Below are positions 47,514-57,068 of a stretch of DNA of 64,000 bases, one piece after another. The position numbers and the translations under genes are program-made. The first letter of the stretch is position 1. Every line of letters starts with the position of its first letter. Origin of the DNA: Undibacterium sp. Its GTDB lineage: Bacteria; Pseudomonadota; Gammaproteobacteria; Burkholderiales; Burkholderiaceae_D. The stretch lies in assembly GCF_030651495.1 (NCBI RefSeq), contig NZ_JAUSFI010000118.1, positions 1-64,000 of the forward strand, read 5' to 3'. The notes under the pieces were generated by a model, which made no database searches, had not been told where the DNA came from, and saw only the letters and a list, made by a program, of their open reading frames with translations.

Positions 47514-47897
47514 ACCAACTATGAATGCTGTTGAACGACTCAGTCGAGTCATTCAACAGCAACTCACACTTAGATCGCATGCCGTACTTTCAAAAAAAGT
47601 AGCGCTATAACTGAAACGATGGGACTGGAAAATGAAAAATTATCAAAAACTAGAGATCAAGATTGTCAATCAGCATCCAATACTTTCCACGTGTGTCGAC
47701 TTCCTCGCAAAGCACTAAAAACAAAAGCAAAAAACGGTAGTAGAATTTTGTTATTGCAAGGTGCTGAGTCTAATTTTCTCGGTTGTCTGAAGGGGGGCAA
47801 CACACTAGCCTTCTTCAAGACATACTTTGACAAGAACGTTGCTTGTTTTTTGAGCACGCCTCACTAGGCCAAGGCCGGCCTGGATTTACAGACTTGT
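47514..47897. other. Island segment without a supported gene
   Basis: A strong hairpin (GCTGTTGAA c GACTC, loop AGTC, complement) lies at 47527-47560 just after the integrase, without a T-run. Beyond it an 82-codon frame exists at 47619, but it has no family likeness or good ribosome binding site, so I do not call it. Confidence 0.5.
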
Positions 47898-48050
47898 TCA
47901 GACTCGTGTCCACAGGCTTGGTCCCGTTTGGACCTTGATTACGGCGAGCACCGCGCGGCTATAGGTGAAGAAGTCCTGCAATTCGAAGCCGCTGAGCTCG
48001 CGGGGAAGATTCTTGAGGCCAAGGAACGTTGTATGCCAGGTTTGCATCGT
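47898..48050 (-). pseudogene. Truncated Tn3-family transposase N-terminus
   Basis: About 50 codons beginning MQTWHTTFLGLKNLPRELSG and FELQDFFTYSRA, the pattern I associate with the DUF4158 N-terminus of Tn3-type TnpA (normally near 990 aa). It ends at a stop right after. Some 145 bases upstream (48196) the strand begins GGGGTCG, which could be the old terminal repeat. A scar of a transposon that may have brought the efflux cargo; identification is from memory. Confidence 0.5.
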
Positions 48051-48230
48051 CTGTCTCCACAATCGGGAGAGCGACGATAGGAGACAAACTACCACTCTGA
48101 AAGTCTAATGAAATCAACAAACTGTCAGCAGCACCCTACGCCAGGGCTCGATTTCAAACCGTCACAAATTGCAGGGAAAACAAATCGACCCCAATTTCGG
48201 CCTCATGCTGACAACTTGACAGTGTCTTCA

Positions 48231-51200
48231 TTAAGGTGACGTAAGCGGATGCAAACGTTGGCGCAGCCACAACAACAAGTCGTCCACATAGGTAAATACA
48301 ACCGGAATCACCAGCAAGCTGAGTACGGTGGAGGTGACTAGGCCGCCAATCACCACCACGGCCATCGGTCCGCGAAAGCTTGCATCCGCTCCCCAACCCA
48401 GGGCGATGGGAAGCATACCTGCCACCATGGCGATGGTGGTCATCAGGATGGGCTGGGCTCGTTTGTGGCAGGCATCGACCAGCGCTTCATAGCGCCCCAC
48501 GCCCTGCTGGTGGTAGGCGACTACCGCGTACTCGACCAGCAGGATCGAGTTCTTGGTGACAATGCCCATCAGCATCAAGAGGCCGATCACCGACGACATC
48601 GAGAAGCCGCTGCCAGTAATCAACAGCGCCAATAGCGCGCCACCAACCGACAAGGGCAGGGCCGCCAGGATGGTGGCCGGCTGCATGAAGTCGTGGAACA
48701 GCAGTACCAGCACCGCGTAGATGCACAGAATGCCGATCAGCATCGCGCCGCCAAAGCTGGCGAACAGTTCGGCCATGCGTTGCGCATCACCGGTGGCAAT
48801 CTGCTGCACGCCTGCGGGCAGGTTTTTGATGCTGGGTAGAGCCTGTACCAATTTGTTTGCGTCGCCAGTGCTCAGGCTGCCGAGTTCGATGCTCAGGGTC
48901 ACGTTGCGCATCCGGTCCAGCCGTGCCACCTGCGAGGGGCCAGCGCCCAGCGACAGATCGGCCACGGCAGTCAGCGGTACCGCGCCGGTACGCCCGGCCA
49001 CGCGCAACTGTCCCAGCGCATCCAGGTCGGAGCGGGTGCTGTCGTCAAAACGCACGCGGATCGGGATCTGGCGTTGCGGCAGGTTGAACTTGGCCAGGCT
49101 GGTGGCATAGTCGCCATAGGTGGCCACGCGCACCACGCTGGCCAGGGTGTCGGTGGTGACACCCAGTTCGGCCATACGCACCGGGTCGGGTCGCACATGG
49201 ATTTCGGGCTGTTGCAGGCTGGAGCTGTCGGTGATGTTGCCAATGCCTTTCAGCGTGCGCAGGTCCTTGATCAGCGCGGCGGTGGCCTGGTTCAGCGCCA
49301 GGGCGTCGTCGCTGGCCAGGGTGATATCGAGCGACTGGCCGTTGCCCATGCCCATCACGCCAACGCGGGTGCCGGGCAGCCCACCCAGTCTGTGGCGGAT
49401 GGCGGCTTCCACCTCGGACTGCGAGCGCACCCGCGTGCCGCGCGGTGTCAGGCTGACGGTCAGCGACGCCTCGTTCACTGTGCTGCTGCTGGCATCGCTG
49501 CTGGCGTCACCGATCACGGTGAACACCTGGGTGACTTCGGACATCTGGGCGATCAGCGCCTGGGCCTGGGCGGCGGTGGCGCGGGTTTGCACCAGTGTGC
49601 TGCCAGGCTGCAACTTGAGCGAAATCGTGGTCTGCGCGGTGTCGGACGCGCTGATGAATGAGGTGGACAGCAGCGGCACCAGGCTCAATGATCCGATGAA
49701 GAACAGGCCTGCCAGCAGCATCGTGCCACGCCGGTGCGTCTGGCACCAGTGCATCATGGCCAGGTAATAGCGCATCACCGGGCCGTCTTGCGTCACGTGC
49801 ACCGGGCTGGGCTTGAGGAGGTAGGCCGCCATCATCGGTGTCAGCAACCGAGCCACCAGCAGCGAGGCCAGTACCGCCACCGATGAGGTGATGCCGAACT
49901 GCCGGAAGAACTTGCCCGGTATGCCGCTCATAAAAGCCGTGGGCAAGAACACCGCCACCAGGGTGAAGGTGGTGGCCACCACCGCCAGGCCGATTTCATT
50001 GGCGGCTTCGAGTGCGGCCTGCATCGGTGTCTTGCCCATGCGCAAATGGCGCACGATGTTCTCGACCTCGACAATGGCATCGTCTACCAGTACGCCCACC
50101 ACCAGCGACAGGCTCAGCAGGGTGATTAGGTTCAGCGAATAACCGAGCAGGTACATCACGATGAAGGTCGGGATGATGGACAGCGGCAGCGCCACCGCGG
50201 AGACAAAAGTCGCACGCCAGTCGCGCAGGAACAGCCAGACCACCACCACCGCCAGGATCGCGCCCTCGTACAGCAGGTGCATCGAGCCGTCGTAATTATC
50301 CTGCGTGGGGCGCACGGTTTCGATCACCTCGGTGATCTGCACCTGCGGGTGGCGGGCACTGAAGGTCTTGACCGCAGCACGCACTGCAGCCGCCACCGAC
50401 ACCTCACTGCTACCGATCTGTCGTGTGACCTGGAAGCCGACTACCGGCTTGCCGTTTAGCGCTGCATACGCAAAGCGCTCTTCAGCGGTGTCGCTGACCG
50501 TAGCAATCTGATCCAGCCGTACACTGGTCTTGGCGGCGGCGGCAGTGGTAACGGGGATAGCCAGGCCGGCCAGTTGCTCTGGCTGATCGAGTCGGCCCAG
50601 GGTTCGTACCGACTGGTTGCTGCCGCCCAGCGTGCCGCGGCCGCCCGAGGCATCGGTCTGCACCGCCTTGATCTGGCTGGATACGCTGTTGGCTGTCACA
50701 CCCAGACCGGACATCAGTGCAGGGTCCAGCGTTACATGCATCTCGCGCTTGACACCACCGATGCGGTTGATCGCGCCCACACCCTTGGCCGATAACAAGG
50801 CCTTGCTGATGTTGTTGTCGACAAACCAGGATAGATCGGACTCGCTGAGGTGCGGTGCCGCCACTGTATAGGTCAGCAGCGCGGCCGAGCCGTGCGTGAC
50901 CTTGGAGACCACCGGCGCGGCCATCTCGGTAGGCAGGTCGGCACGCGTGCCGTCGACAGCGTTGCGCACTTCGTTCAGAGCGACTTCACCGTCCTTGTCG
51001 ATGTCGAAGCTGACGCTGACGCTGGCCGTGCCGTCGGTGATGGTGGTGGTAATGTGGTCTATTCCGGCAATTGAGGCCAACTTGTCTTCGATCTTGCGGG
51101 CCACCTCGGTTTCCAGCTGCGCCGGTGCGGCGCCTTCCAGCGTTGCCGAGATCACGATGGTCGGCACGTCAAGATCGGGGAAGTTCTGGATACCTAACTT

Positions 51201-51290
51201 GTGCAGGCCGAATAGCCCGGCCCCGGTGAGAATGATGAACAGCAGAATCGCCGGAACCGGGTTGCGTATCGACCAACTTGAAACATTCAT
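48231..51290 (-). CDS. RND efflux permease (HAE1/AcrB type)
   Basis: 1019 aa inner-membrane proton/drug antiporter subunit of a tripartite pump. Starts MNVSSWSIRNPVPAILLF; twelve membrane helices with two large periplasmic loops. The TM4 proton-relay motif is GVLVDDAIVEVENI, and the HAE1 motif NFPDLDVPTIVISA follows TM1. The start codon overlaps the stop of the MFP gene as ATGA, so translation is coupled. Substrate unknown. It is in the GC-rich cargo of the island. The last gene of the operon; the 180 bases to its left hold only the transposon scar. Confidence 0.93.
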   Translation of the reverse strand: MNVSSWSIRNPVPAILLFIILTGAGLFGLHKLGIQNFPDLDVPTIVISATLEGAAPAQLETEVARKIEDKLASIAGIDHITTTITDGTASVSVSFDIDKDGEVALNEVRNAVDGTRADLPTEMAAPVVSKVTHGSAALLTYTVAAPHLSESDLSWFVDNNISKALLSAKGVGAINRIGGVKREMHVTLDPALMSGLGVTANSVSSQIKAVQTDASGGRGTLGGSNQSVRTLGRLDQPEQLAGLAIPVTTAAAAKTSVRLDQIATVSDTAEERFAYAALNGKPVVGFQVTRQIGSSEVSVAAAVRAAVKTFSARHPQVQITEVIETVRPTQDNYDGSMHLLYEGAILAVVVVWLFLRDWRATFVSAVALPLSIIPTFIVMYLLGYSLNLITLLSLSLVVGVLVDDAIVEVENIVRHLRMGKTPMQAALEAANEIGLAVVATTFTLVAVFLPTAFMSGIPGKFFRQFGITSSVAVLASLLVARLLTPMMAAYLLKPSPVHVTQDGPVMRYYLAMMHWCQTHRRGTMLLAGLFFIGSLSLVPLLSTSFISASDTAQTTISLKLQPGSTLVQTRATAAQAQALIAQMSEVTQVFTVIGDASSDASSSTVNEASLTVSLTPRGTRVRSQSEVEAAIRHRLGGLPGTRVGVMGMGNGQSLDITLASDDALALNQATAALIKDLRTLKGIGNITDSSSLQQPEIHVRPDPVRMAELGVTTDTLASVVRVATYGDYATSLAKFNLPQRQIPIRVRFDDSTRSDLDALGQLRVAGRTGAVPLTAVADLSLGAGPSQVARLDRMRNVTLSIELGSLSTGDANKLVQALPSIKNLPAGVQQIATGDAQRMAELFASFGGAMLIGILCIYAVLVLLFHDFMQPATILAALPLSVGGALLALLITGSGFSMSSVIGLLMLMGIVTKNSILLVEYAVVAYHQQGVGRYEALVDACHKRAQPILMTTIAMVAGMLPIALGWGADASFRGPMAVVVIGGLVTSTVLSLLVIPVVFTYVDDLLLWLRQRLHPLTSP

Positions 51291-52432
51291 GGCGCTGCCT
51301 TGGTTGACTTGGTGGACTTGGTATTGATGCTGCTGGTGGCGCTGATCCACTGAACCGGGTCGCCATCATTCAGGAAGGCACCACCACTGCGCACCAGTTG
51401 GGCCTGCTCGGCGATACCACTGGTGATCTCCACCAAGTCGCCCACGCGTCGGCCGGTTTGCACTTGGCGTTGTGCCACTTTCTGGGTGTCGCCATCCTTT
51501 TCAAACACATAGCTGTTGCCATCACGCAGCACCACAGCACTGTTGGGTACAGTGAGCGCAGGGGTCTGGCCGGTGTTGATCTCGCCGCGTACGTACATGC
51601 CCGCGCTGGCAGAGCTGCCTATGGGCAGGTCGACATAGGCGAGGCCGTTGCGAGTGTTGCTGTCCAGCGTCGGGCTGACCAGGCGCAGGCGGCCTGCTAC
51701 CTGACTACCGTCGGGCAGGGTAATGCGTGCGGTCTGACCTGGTTTCAACGCGGTAATTTGTTTGCCGGTGACTTCGGCCCGCCATTCCACGCGGCGTTGG
51801 CGCACCAGCTGGAACAACTCGGTGCCCGAGGCCACGACATTGCCCAGCGTGGCGCTGCGACTGGAGATGATGCCGTCGTCCACCGCTAGGATGCGGGTAT
51901 GCGCGAGCTTGATGCGTTGGCTGTCCAGCGTGGCCAAGGTGGCGTCTAGGCTAGCCTGGGCCGTTTGCTCGGCAATCAGGTAGGAGGTGACCTGTTGGTC
52001 CGACAAAGCACCACTGTCTTTCACCATCCGGCTACGGTCGGCCTCGGCCTTGGCCTGGGCCAGCTTGGCGCGGGCTTGAGCAACGGTCGCCTGCTGGGAG
52101 CGCAGCTCGGCCTGCACTGTGTCGTCGTTCAAGCGTGCCAGCAACTGGCCGCGTTTGACTACGCTGCCTACGTCCACCAGCACCTCGGAGATACGCAGGC
52201 CGGCTTCCTCGCTGGCGATGCTGGATGTTTGCCAGGTAAACAGCCCGCCGGATAGTTGCAGGCTGCGGCCCCAAGTGACCTGCTGTGGCGTGACGGCGCT
52301 GACGGTCAGCCCCGAATTGGCGCCGGTGGTCACAGTGGTGACAGGCGTGGCGCCGGATTTGAGCACCCATACGCCACCGACGACGACTAACAGCACGGTG
52401 GCCGCGATTAGGCTGATTTTTGCTAATTTCAC
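51287..52432 (-). CDS. RND periplasmic adaptor (membrane fusion protein)
   Basis: 381 aa HlyD/AcrA-type adaptor linking the permease to the outer-membrane channel. GTG start at 52432 (VKLAKISLIAATVLLVV) is preferred because GGAGA precedes it and it overlaps the stop of the channel gene as GTGA. Membrane anchor at about 5-25, lipoyl half-motifs (SEVLVDVGSVVKRGQLLARL and ILAVDDGIISSRSA) on either side of a coiled-coil hairpin (about 110-175), then beta-barrel and membrane-proximal domains. Ends with a Ser/Thr/Lys tail. Confidence 0.92.
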   Translation of the reverse strand: MKLAKISLIAATVLLVVVGGVWVLKSGATPVTTVTTGANSGLTVSAVTPQQVTWGRSLQLSGGLFTWQTSSIASEEAGLRISEVLVDVGSVVKRGQLLARLNDDTVQAELRSQQATVAQARAKLAQAKAEADRSRMVKDSGALSDQQVTSYLIAEQTAQASLDATLATLDSQRIKLAHTRILAVDDGIISSRSATLGNVVASGTELFQLVRQRRVEWRAEVTGKQITALKPGQTARITLPDGSQVAGRLRLVSPTLDSNTRNGLAYVDLPIGSSASAGMYVRGEINTGQTPALTVPNSAVVLRDGNSYVFEKDGDTQKVAQRQVQTGRRVGDLVEITSGIAEQAQLVRSGGAFLNDGDPVQWISATSSINTKSTKSTKAAP

Positions 52433-53835
52433 TTCGTGTCTCCAAGGGATACTGACCAGCCGCCGCCAACGGCTTTGTACAAGGCAATGCCGTACAGCAA
52501 CTGGTCGCGCTGCACGGAAATCAAGGTTTGCTCGGCAGAAATTGCGTTGCGCCGAGCGACTTCTAGGTTCAGCAGGCTGTCGCCACCAGCACGCCAATTG
52601 GCGTCCACTGATGTGGCGTAGCTGCGGTAGCCCTCTGCACTGCGGCGTACTTCTGCGGTGCGGCGCTCGGCGCTGTCTTGCTGCAGCAGGTTTTTTTCGA
52701 CCTCTTGCACAGCGGTTCGCACAGCCTGCCGGTAGGTGGCCAGCTCCAAGTCGTAGGTAGCCTGGGCAGAATCCACGGCGGCGCGTTTGGCTCCGCCATT
52801 AAGCAGCGGCAGGGACAGGCTGGGGCCAAAAGACCAAGGCGTGGTGTCCACCCCATCCGTGCGGGTACGCGACAGTGAACCCGTCAGCGACAGGCGTGGA
52901 TAGCGGTCAGCCTCAGCCACTCCAATCTTGGCACTGGCGGAGGCCAGGGCACGTTCAGCCGATATCAGATCAGGCCGCTGACTGAGCAGATCCACTGGCA
53001 AGGTACGCACAGTCAGGCTATCCGATGGGGGCAATTTGGGCGGCTGCGTATCCAGCAGCTGGCGTAGCGCAGGTTCTGCCAACCCGGTTAGGGCCACCAA
53101 GGCTTTGATGGTGATGTCACACTCGGTCTTTTGAGAAATTGCGATGGCTGAGGCGCTGGCGGCACTGGCATCAGCCAGATCGGCATCGGCCCGCGACGTT
53201 ATGCCGGCCTGCAACGACCGCTGGGTGATGCGGGCCGTAGCCTGGATGGAAAGCGCATTTGACTGCACGGTCTGCAGCGTTAGCTGGCAGGCGCGGTAGG
53301 TTACATAGTCGGTGGCCACTTCGGCGGCCAGAGAAACGCGCGCATCGTGCCAGTCGGCTTGGCGGGCCTGCCGCAGCGCGTCGGAGGACTCGGCAGAGCG
53401 ACGCACGCTGCCGAATAGATCGATTTCCCAACTGGTATCCAGCGCGCCGGTAATGGTGGTTTGGGCAGTGCCTAGGGTGTTGCCACGGCTAGCTGAGGCC
53501 GAGCCGGTCAGAGTCGGCAGGCCGGAAGCGCGCGCTGAGGTGACGCTGGCGCGGGCAGCGGCGATATTGGCAGCGGCTTTTTGCAATGATGGGTTGTTGA
53601 CTTCAGCCAACTGCAACAGTCCGTTTAAGCTGGTGTCTTGCAAGCGCTTCCACCAGGTCAGCAGCTCGCCGGTGTCACCATCATGTGGCTGGACCGCTTG
53701 CCATTGGCTGGATGTGAGCAGTTGCTCTGTGGCTGGGACCTGGTACGAAGGGCCAACCGCCGTGCAAGCCGACAACAGGGCGCAATGCAGCAGGATCAGG
53801 GTGTTGTGTCTATCAAATCGGGGGAGTGACAACAT
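52429..53835 (-). CDS. NodT-type outer membrane efflux channel (OMF)
   Basis: 468 aa TolC-like lipoprotein. Signal with lipobox LLSAC (C24) followed by TAVGPSYQVPA, the NodT-family start. Two repeats of coiled-coil hairpins, with SWEIDLFGSVRRSAE and PSLSLPLLNGGAKRAAVDSA as repeat markers. First gene of the OMF-MFP-RND unit; coupled to the adaptor by a 4-base GTGA overlap. About 210 bases separate it from the kinase gene, room for its own promoter, which I cannot mark. Confidence 0.93.
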   Translation of the reverse strand: MLSLPRFDRHNTLILLHCALLSACTAVGPSYQVPATEQLLTSSQWQAVQPHDGDTGELLTWWKRLQDTSLNGLLQLAEVNNPSLQKAAANIAAARASVTSARASGLPTLTGSASASRGNTLGTAQTTITGALDTSWEIDLFGSVRRSAESSDALRQARQADWHDARVSLAAEVATDYVTYRACQLTLQTVQSNALSIQATARITQRSLQAGITSRADADLADASAASASAIAISQKTECDITIKALVALTGLAEPALRQLLDTQPPKLPPSDSLTVRTLPVDLLSQRPDLISAERALASASAKIGVAEADRYPRLSLTGSLSRTRTDGVDTTPWSFGPSLSLPLLNGGAKRAAVDSAQATYDLELATYRQAVRTAVQEVEKNLLQQDSAERRTAEVRRSAEGYRSYATSVDANWRAGGDSLLNLEVARRNAISAEQTLISVQRDQLLYGIALYKAVGGGWSVSLGDTK

Positions 53836-54046
53836 CGTGTTTTGATCCGGTTAATGGTGGGCGTCAAAATGTAAAGCCTGATTGTGAGCTATCAATGTCA
53901 ACCCTTTAACTAGGGTTTGTCGCGAAGTAGGGATCTGTCGCAGTAACTCAAGCAATTTGCGCCCTATGCATCGAAAAGAACCCAAGCGCATGTATGCGAT
54001 TGGTCGCGATGCGGCAAGAGCTCATGAATCTGACATATGCGTTGCT

Positions 54047-55135
54047 TTAGGCTGGCAGCGTAATGATCACTTCAAGGCCACCGCCGCTGCGGTTGCTGGC
54101 ACTGATCTGCCCTTGATGCGCCAGCACGACACTGCGGGTGATGGCCAGGCCAAGACCACACCCATGATCACCTTTGTCGAAATTGGAGTCGCTACGAAAG
54201 AAGGGCTCAAAAATTCGATCTACATCTTTTTGGGGCAGTCCAGGTCCCTCGTCTGAAATACTGATCAGCACACTGAGGTTGGTCGCATTGACAGTGATGT
54301 GCAGTCCTATGATGCCTCCAATAGGGGAAAAGCGAATCGCATTGCGTAGCACGTTATCCAGCGCCCGGTAGAGTAACTCGACATCGCCTTTGACCTGCAT
54401 CTGCTCAGGAATGTGGATTTGCAGTCGGCAGGATTTTGCTTGCATTTCGAGTTCAGCATCACTACAAATAGACTGCGCAAGTTCGATCAAATCCACCAAT
54501 TCAGCGGGTGCCTGGTTTGTCGTCGAATCCAGCCGAGCCAAAGTCAGCAGTTCACCCACGAGCTTGTCCATTCGACTAGTTTCACGCTCAATACGCTGCA
54601 CCAACTCCACGGAACGCTGTGGCTGCTGCACCATCAAGTCGCTACATGCCTGCAGGCGTGCAAGAGGGGAGCGCAGCTCATGAGAAACGTCATGCAATAG
54701 TCGGCGCTGCGCCTCAACTTGCGCCTGCAGTTTTGCGGCGCTTCGGTCAAAGGCCTGACCCAGATTAGTGAGCTCGTCCCGGCGCGATCCCATCGCCTTG
54801 CTCACGCGTGTATTCAGCTTACCGTCGGCGAGCGCTTCAAATGCAATGTTCAAACTGCGGATGGGTCGCGAAAAATACCAACTCAACCATGCCGCAAAAG
54901 CCACGCTGACTAACAAACCGGCGCCCAACGGCAGCGGCGGAGGCAGGCCGCCTTTCGGCCAGATCGGCGTGCTCGCCTGCGCGCAATTCGGTGCTGAGCA
55001 ATGATCCATGGACTGCTTGAACGGCGTGTCTAATACGGCGGATGGCCAAGCCAGCAACATCAAGCCCACCGTCAAAAATATCGAGATCTGTGCGACCCAG
55101 AACACTATAAAAAATTTCCAAAACAGACGGCCCAT
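54047..55135 (-). CDS. Sensor histidine kinase of the efflux operon
   Basis: 362 aa, CpxA-like architecture: TM1 about 8-30, a short periplasmic loop of ~35 residues containing two cysteines (DHCSAPNCAQ), TM2 about 68-88, HAMP, H152 in HDVSHELRSPLARL, N-box NVLRNAIRFSP, G1 DEGPGLP, G2 GCGLGLAI. The tiny sensor loop suggests sensing within the membrane or through the cysteine pair. Starts 5 bases after the response regulator stop. Confidence 0.92.
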   Translation of the reverse strand: MGRLFWKFFIVFWVAQISIFLTVGLMLLAWPSAVLDTPFKQSMDHCSAPNCAQASTPIWPKGGLPPPLPLGAGLLVSVAFAAWLSWYFSRPIRSLNIAFEALADGKLNTRVSKAMGSRRDELTNLGQAFDRSAAKLQAQVEAQRRLLHDVSHELRSPLARLQACSDLMVQQPQRSVELVQRIERETSRMDKLVGELLTLARLDSTTNQAPAELVDLIELAQSICSDAELEMQAKSCRLQIHIPEQMQVKGDVELLYRALDNVLRNAIRFSPIGGIIGLHITVNATNLSVLISISDEGPGLPQKDVDRIFEPFFRSDSNFDKGDHGCGLGLAITRSVVLAHQGQISASNRSGGGLEVIITLPA

Positions 55136-55140
55136 GGCGC

Positions 55141-55833
55141 TTACTCCACGACTAGTTGGTAACCCATTCGGATCACAGTTTGGATAGGCGATGAGCCATC
55201 GGGCAACAATCCAAATTTCTGGCGAATGCCGCTCACATGTACGTCGATGCTTCGGTCAAAACGGCTCAAAGGGTGTCCCAGACCTTCTTCGCTGAGCTGC
55301 TGTTTGCTCACAGTCTCCCCTGCGTGGCGCGCCAGCACCTCAAGCAGGCTGAACTCAGTGCTGGTGAGCGCCATGTCCTTGCCAGCGAGTTGAGCACGTC
55401 GCTTCGCAGGCCATATGGTGAGCGCGCCCACGGTAATGGGTACACGGGTATCCTGCTTTTGGGACCGCGCATTTTGCGAGCGCTTAAGAATGGCACGCAG
55501 CCGCGCAACGAGTTCGCGCGGCGTGCAGGGCTTGGACACGTAGTCGTCCGCACCGAGCTCAAGCCCCATGATCCGGTCGGTGTCATCCCCTTTAGCGGTG
55601 AGCATCAGCACAGGTACAGGGCTTACGGCACGTATCTGCGTGAGCACTTGCATGCCATTAATGCCGGGCATCATCACGTCGAGCACCACGATATCCGGTG
55701 CATTATTCTGTACGGATTTCAGACCTGCATACCCGTCGGTTGCGGAGTTGACGGAAAACCCGTCAGCTTGCAGATAGTCGCGTAGCAGTTCCAATAATTC
55801 GCGATCATCATCAATCAAAAGAACTTGGGGCAT
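55141..55833 (-). CDS. OmpR-family response regulator of the efflux operon
   Basis: 230 aa: receiver domain (about 1-118; phospho-acceptor D52 in VVLDVMMPG, acidic pocket IDDD) and winged-helix DNA-binding domain (about 135-228, ending RFDRSIDVHVSGIRQKFG). Start at MPQVLLIDDDRELL; the ribosome binding site is weak. Resembles CpxR/RstA-type regulators. First gene of the RR-HK-OMF-MFP-RND series on one strand, so it very likely controls the pump. Confidence 0.92.
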   Translation of the reverse strand: MPQVLLIDDDRELLELLRDYLQADGFSVNSATDGYAGLKSVQNNAPDIVVLDVMMPGINGMQVLTQIRAVSPVPVLMLTAKGDDTDRIMGLELGADDYVSKPCTPRELVARLRAILKRSQNARSQKQDTRVPITVGALTIWPAKRRAQLAGKDMALTSTEFSLLEVLARHAGETVSKQQLSEEGLGHPLSRFDRSIDVHVSGIRQKFGLLPDGSSPIQTVIRMGYQLVVE

Positions 55834-57068
55834 GGCACAGAAGGCATCACAAAAGTGGAGATCCAACGATAGTAAGCCAGAAGCCACTTCTGCGACATAC
55901 CTTTTACTCGGATTTACACCACGCTCATCTCGTCCTACAGACTCAAACAGCACAATGAATTCATTTGAGATTTGGAGGAGTGTTCCATGCCTGCGTACGG
56001 AAATGCGACACATCTGACTGATTCAATCGCACGGAGCGATTCTGCACATTGCAGTGACTGGTAATGCAATTGACACCTTACCTCTCAATGCGCGCTATGC
56101 AAGGAACGCTTGAACATATACCCCTACCAGTTGCGTCAGGTATAGGAACGGCAAACCTTCACTTGCATTGGTCAAGCGCCAATAGAAGTGGCAAATGAGG
56201 AAGAGATGTTGGCGCGTGTGTTGGAGACGCCTGGCTCGATTGGCAACCTGGAGAAGGCACCCGCTCATGCAAAAGTCAAAGTTGTTCCAATTCGCTAGCA
56301 CCATCGCCCACAGATTGTTGCCTTCGACTCTAACAGTGGCACACCCCTCAGAACGCGGTCAACAGTTCAAGTTCCTTCATATTGAGCTAAAGCTTGCCGG
56401 GTCAGTATGATGATCAGCCTTCGGCATTTTCCCAAGGAATTTGGGAGTTGGATGGTGGCAAATTGCGCCTGGGCACAAGCCATGGAGCGCTGAATTTCAA
56501 GTTTCAACTCGAGGTCGGCGCACTGCCAAGATTATCAATTAGTCAAATCAGCACGCACATGGGCATGGCGGCTCTGTCGGCTGAATACAACTAGGAAGAC
56601 TGGTCCATATTGGGAAAAATTGCACGCTATCCCATGAAAATGGATGGCTTTTCGCCCGTTTCCGGTGTGAGAGACACCCTGAATTCGTCAGGTTACTAGC
56701 TTCAACTCAACCGTCGTATGGGAAGCGGTTGGCAAGCCTTTGTTCGCGATGATGCCTTTTACCGCATCGAAAACGACCTTGGTGGCAAGGTATTTGCTTT
56801 GCCTGTCGGCCTTCCAAGCTATCTGGCCTACTCAGGGATGTCAGCCGCGTCAGGACAACAATGTCACTATTGGTATCCGCTTCGGCATCCTGGAAAAAAC
56901 ATGGATATGACTTCGCGCAAGATTTAAACAGCAGAATTGACGAAGTCAGAGTCTGAGGCTTTTACACGGATTTACATCGCCGGGTCTCAACTTAAGGACT
57001 CCGCTTGTCGATATTAATACTAAGAATCTAAATGAGTGGGTTCTTATATCCAACCCAAGGAGTTCAGT
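55834..57068. other. Decayed region between the response regulator and EF-hand genes
   Basis: No intact gene. 55834-56090 should hold the regulator promoter. 56190-56930 contains broken coding sequence described separately. 56930-57068 leads to the EF-hand gene. Confidence 0.55.
56195..56930 (+). pseudogene. Remnants of a binding protein and an outer-membrane protein
   Basis: At about 56200-56297 a frame reads LETPGSIGNLEKAPAHAKVK, like the C-terminus of phosphate-type binding proteins, ending at a stop. Next, LLPSTLTVAHPSERGQQFKF and, one frame over, GIWELDGGKLRLGTSHG, ISTHMGMAALSAEYN, EDWSILGKIARYPMKMDG, LQLNRRMGSGWQAFVRDDAF form one outer-membrane-like protein. It is interrupted by two in-frame TAG codons (56592 and 56697, each where Trp would fit) and frameshifts near 56395 and 56830. 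Family names are tentative. Confidence 0.45.

Noticed and set aside
47527-47560. Hairpin after the integrase as an intrinsic terminator
   Set aside because: The stem is strong but no T-run follows on either strand, so termination cannot be claimed.
47619-47867. 82-codon frame in the island
   Set aside because: No ribosome binding site, no recognisable features, and competing frames on the other strand.
49074-49767. Long frames opposite the RND permease
   Set aside because: They are antisense shadows caused by high G+C in the third codon position of the permease.
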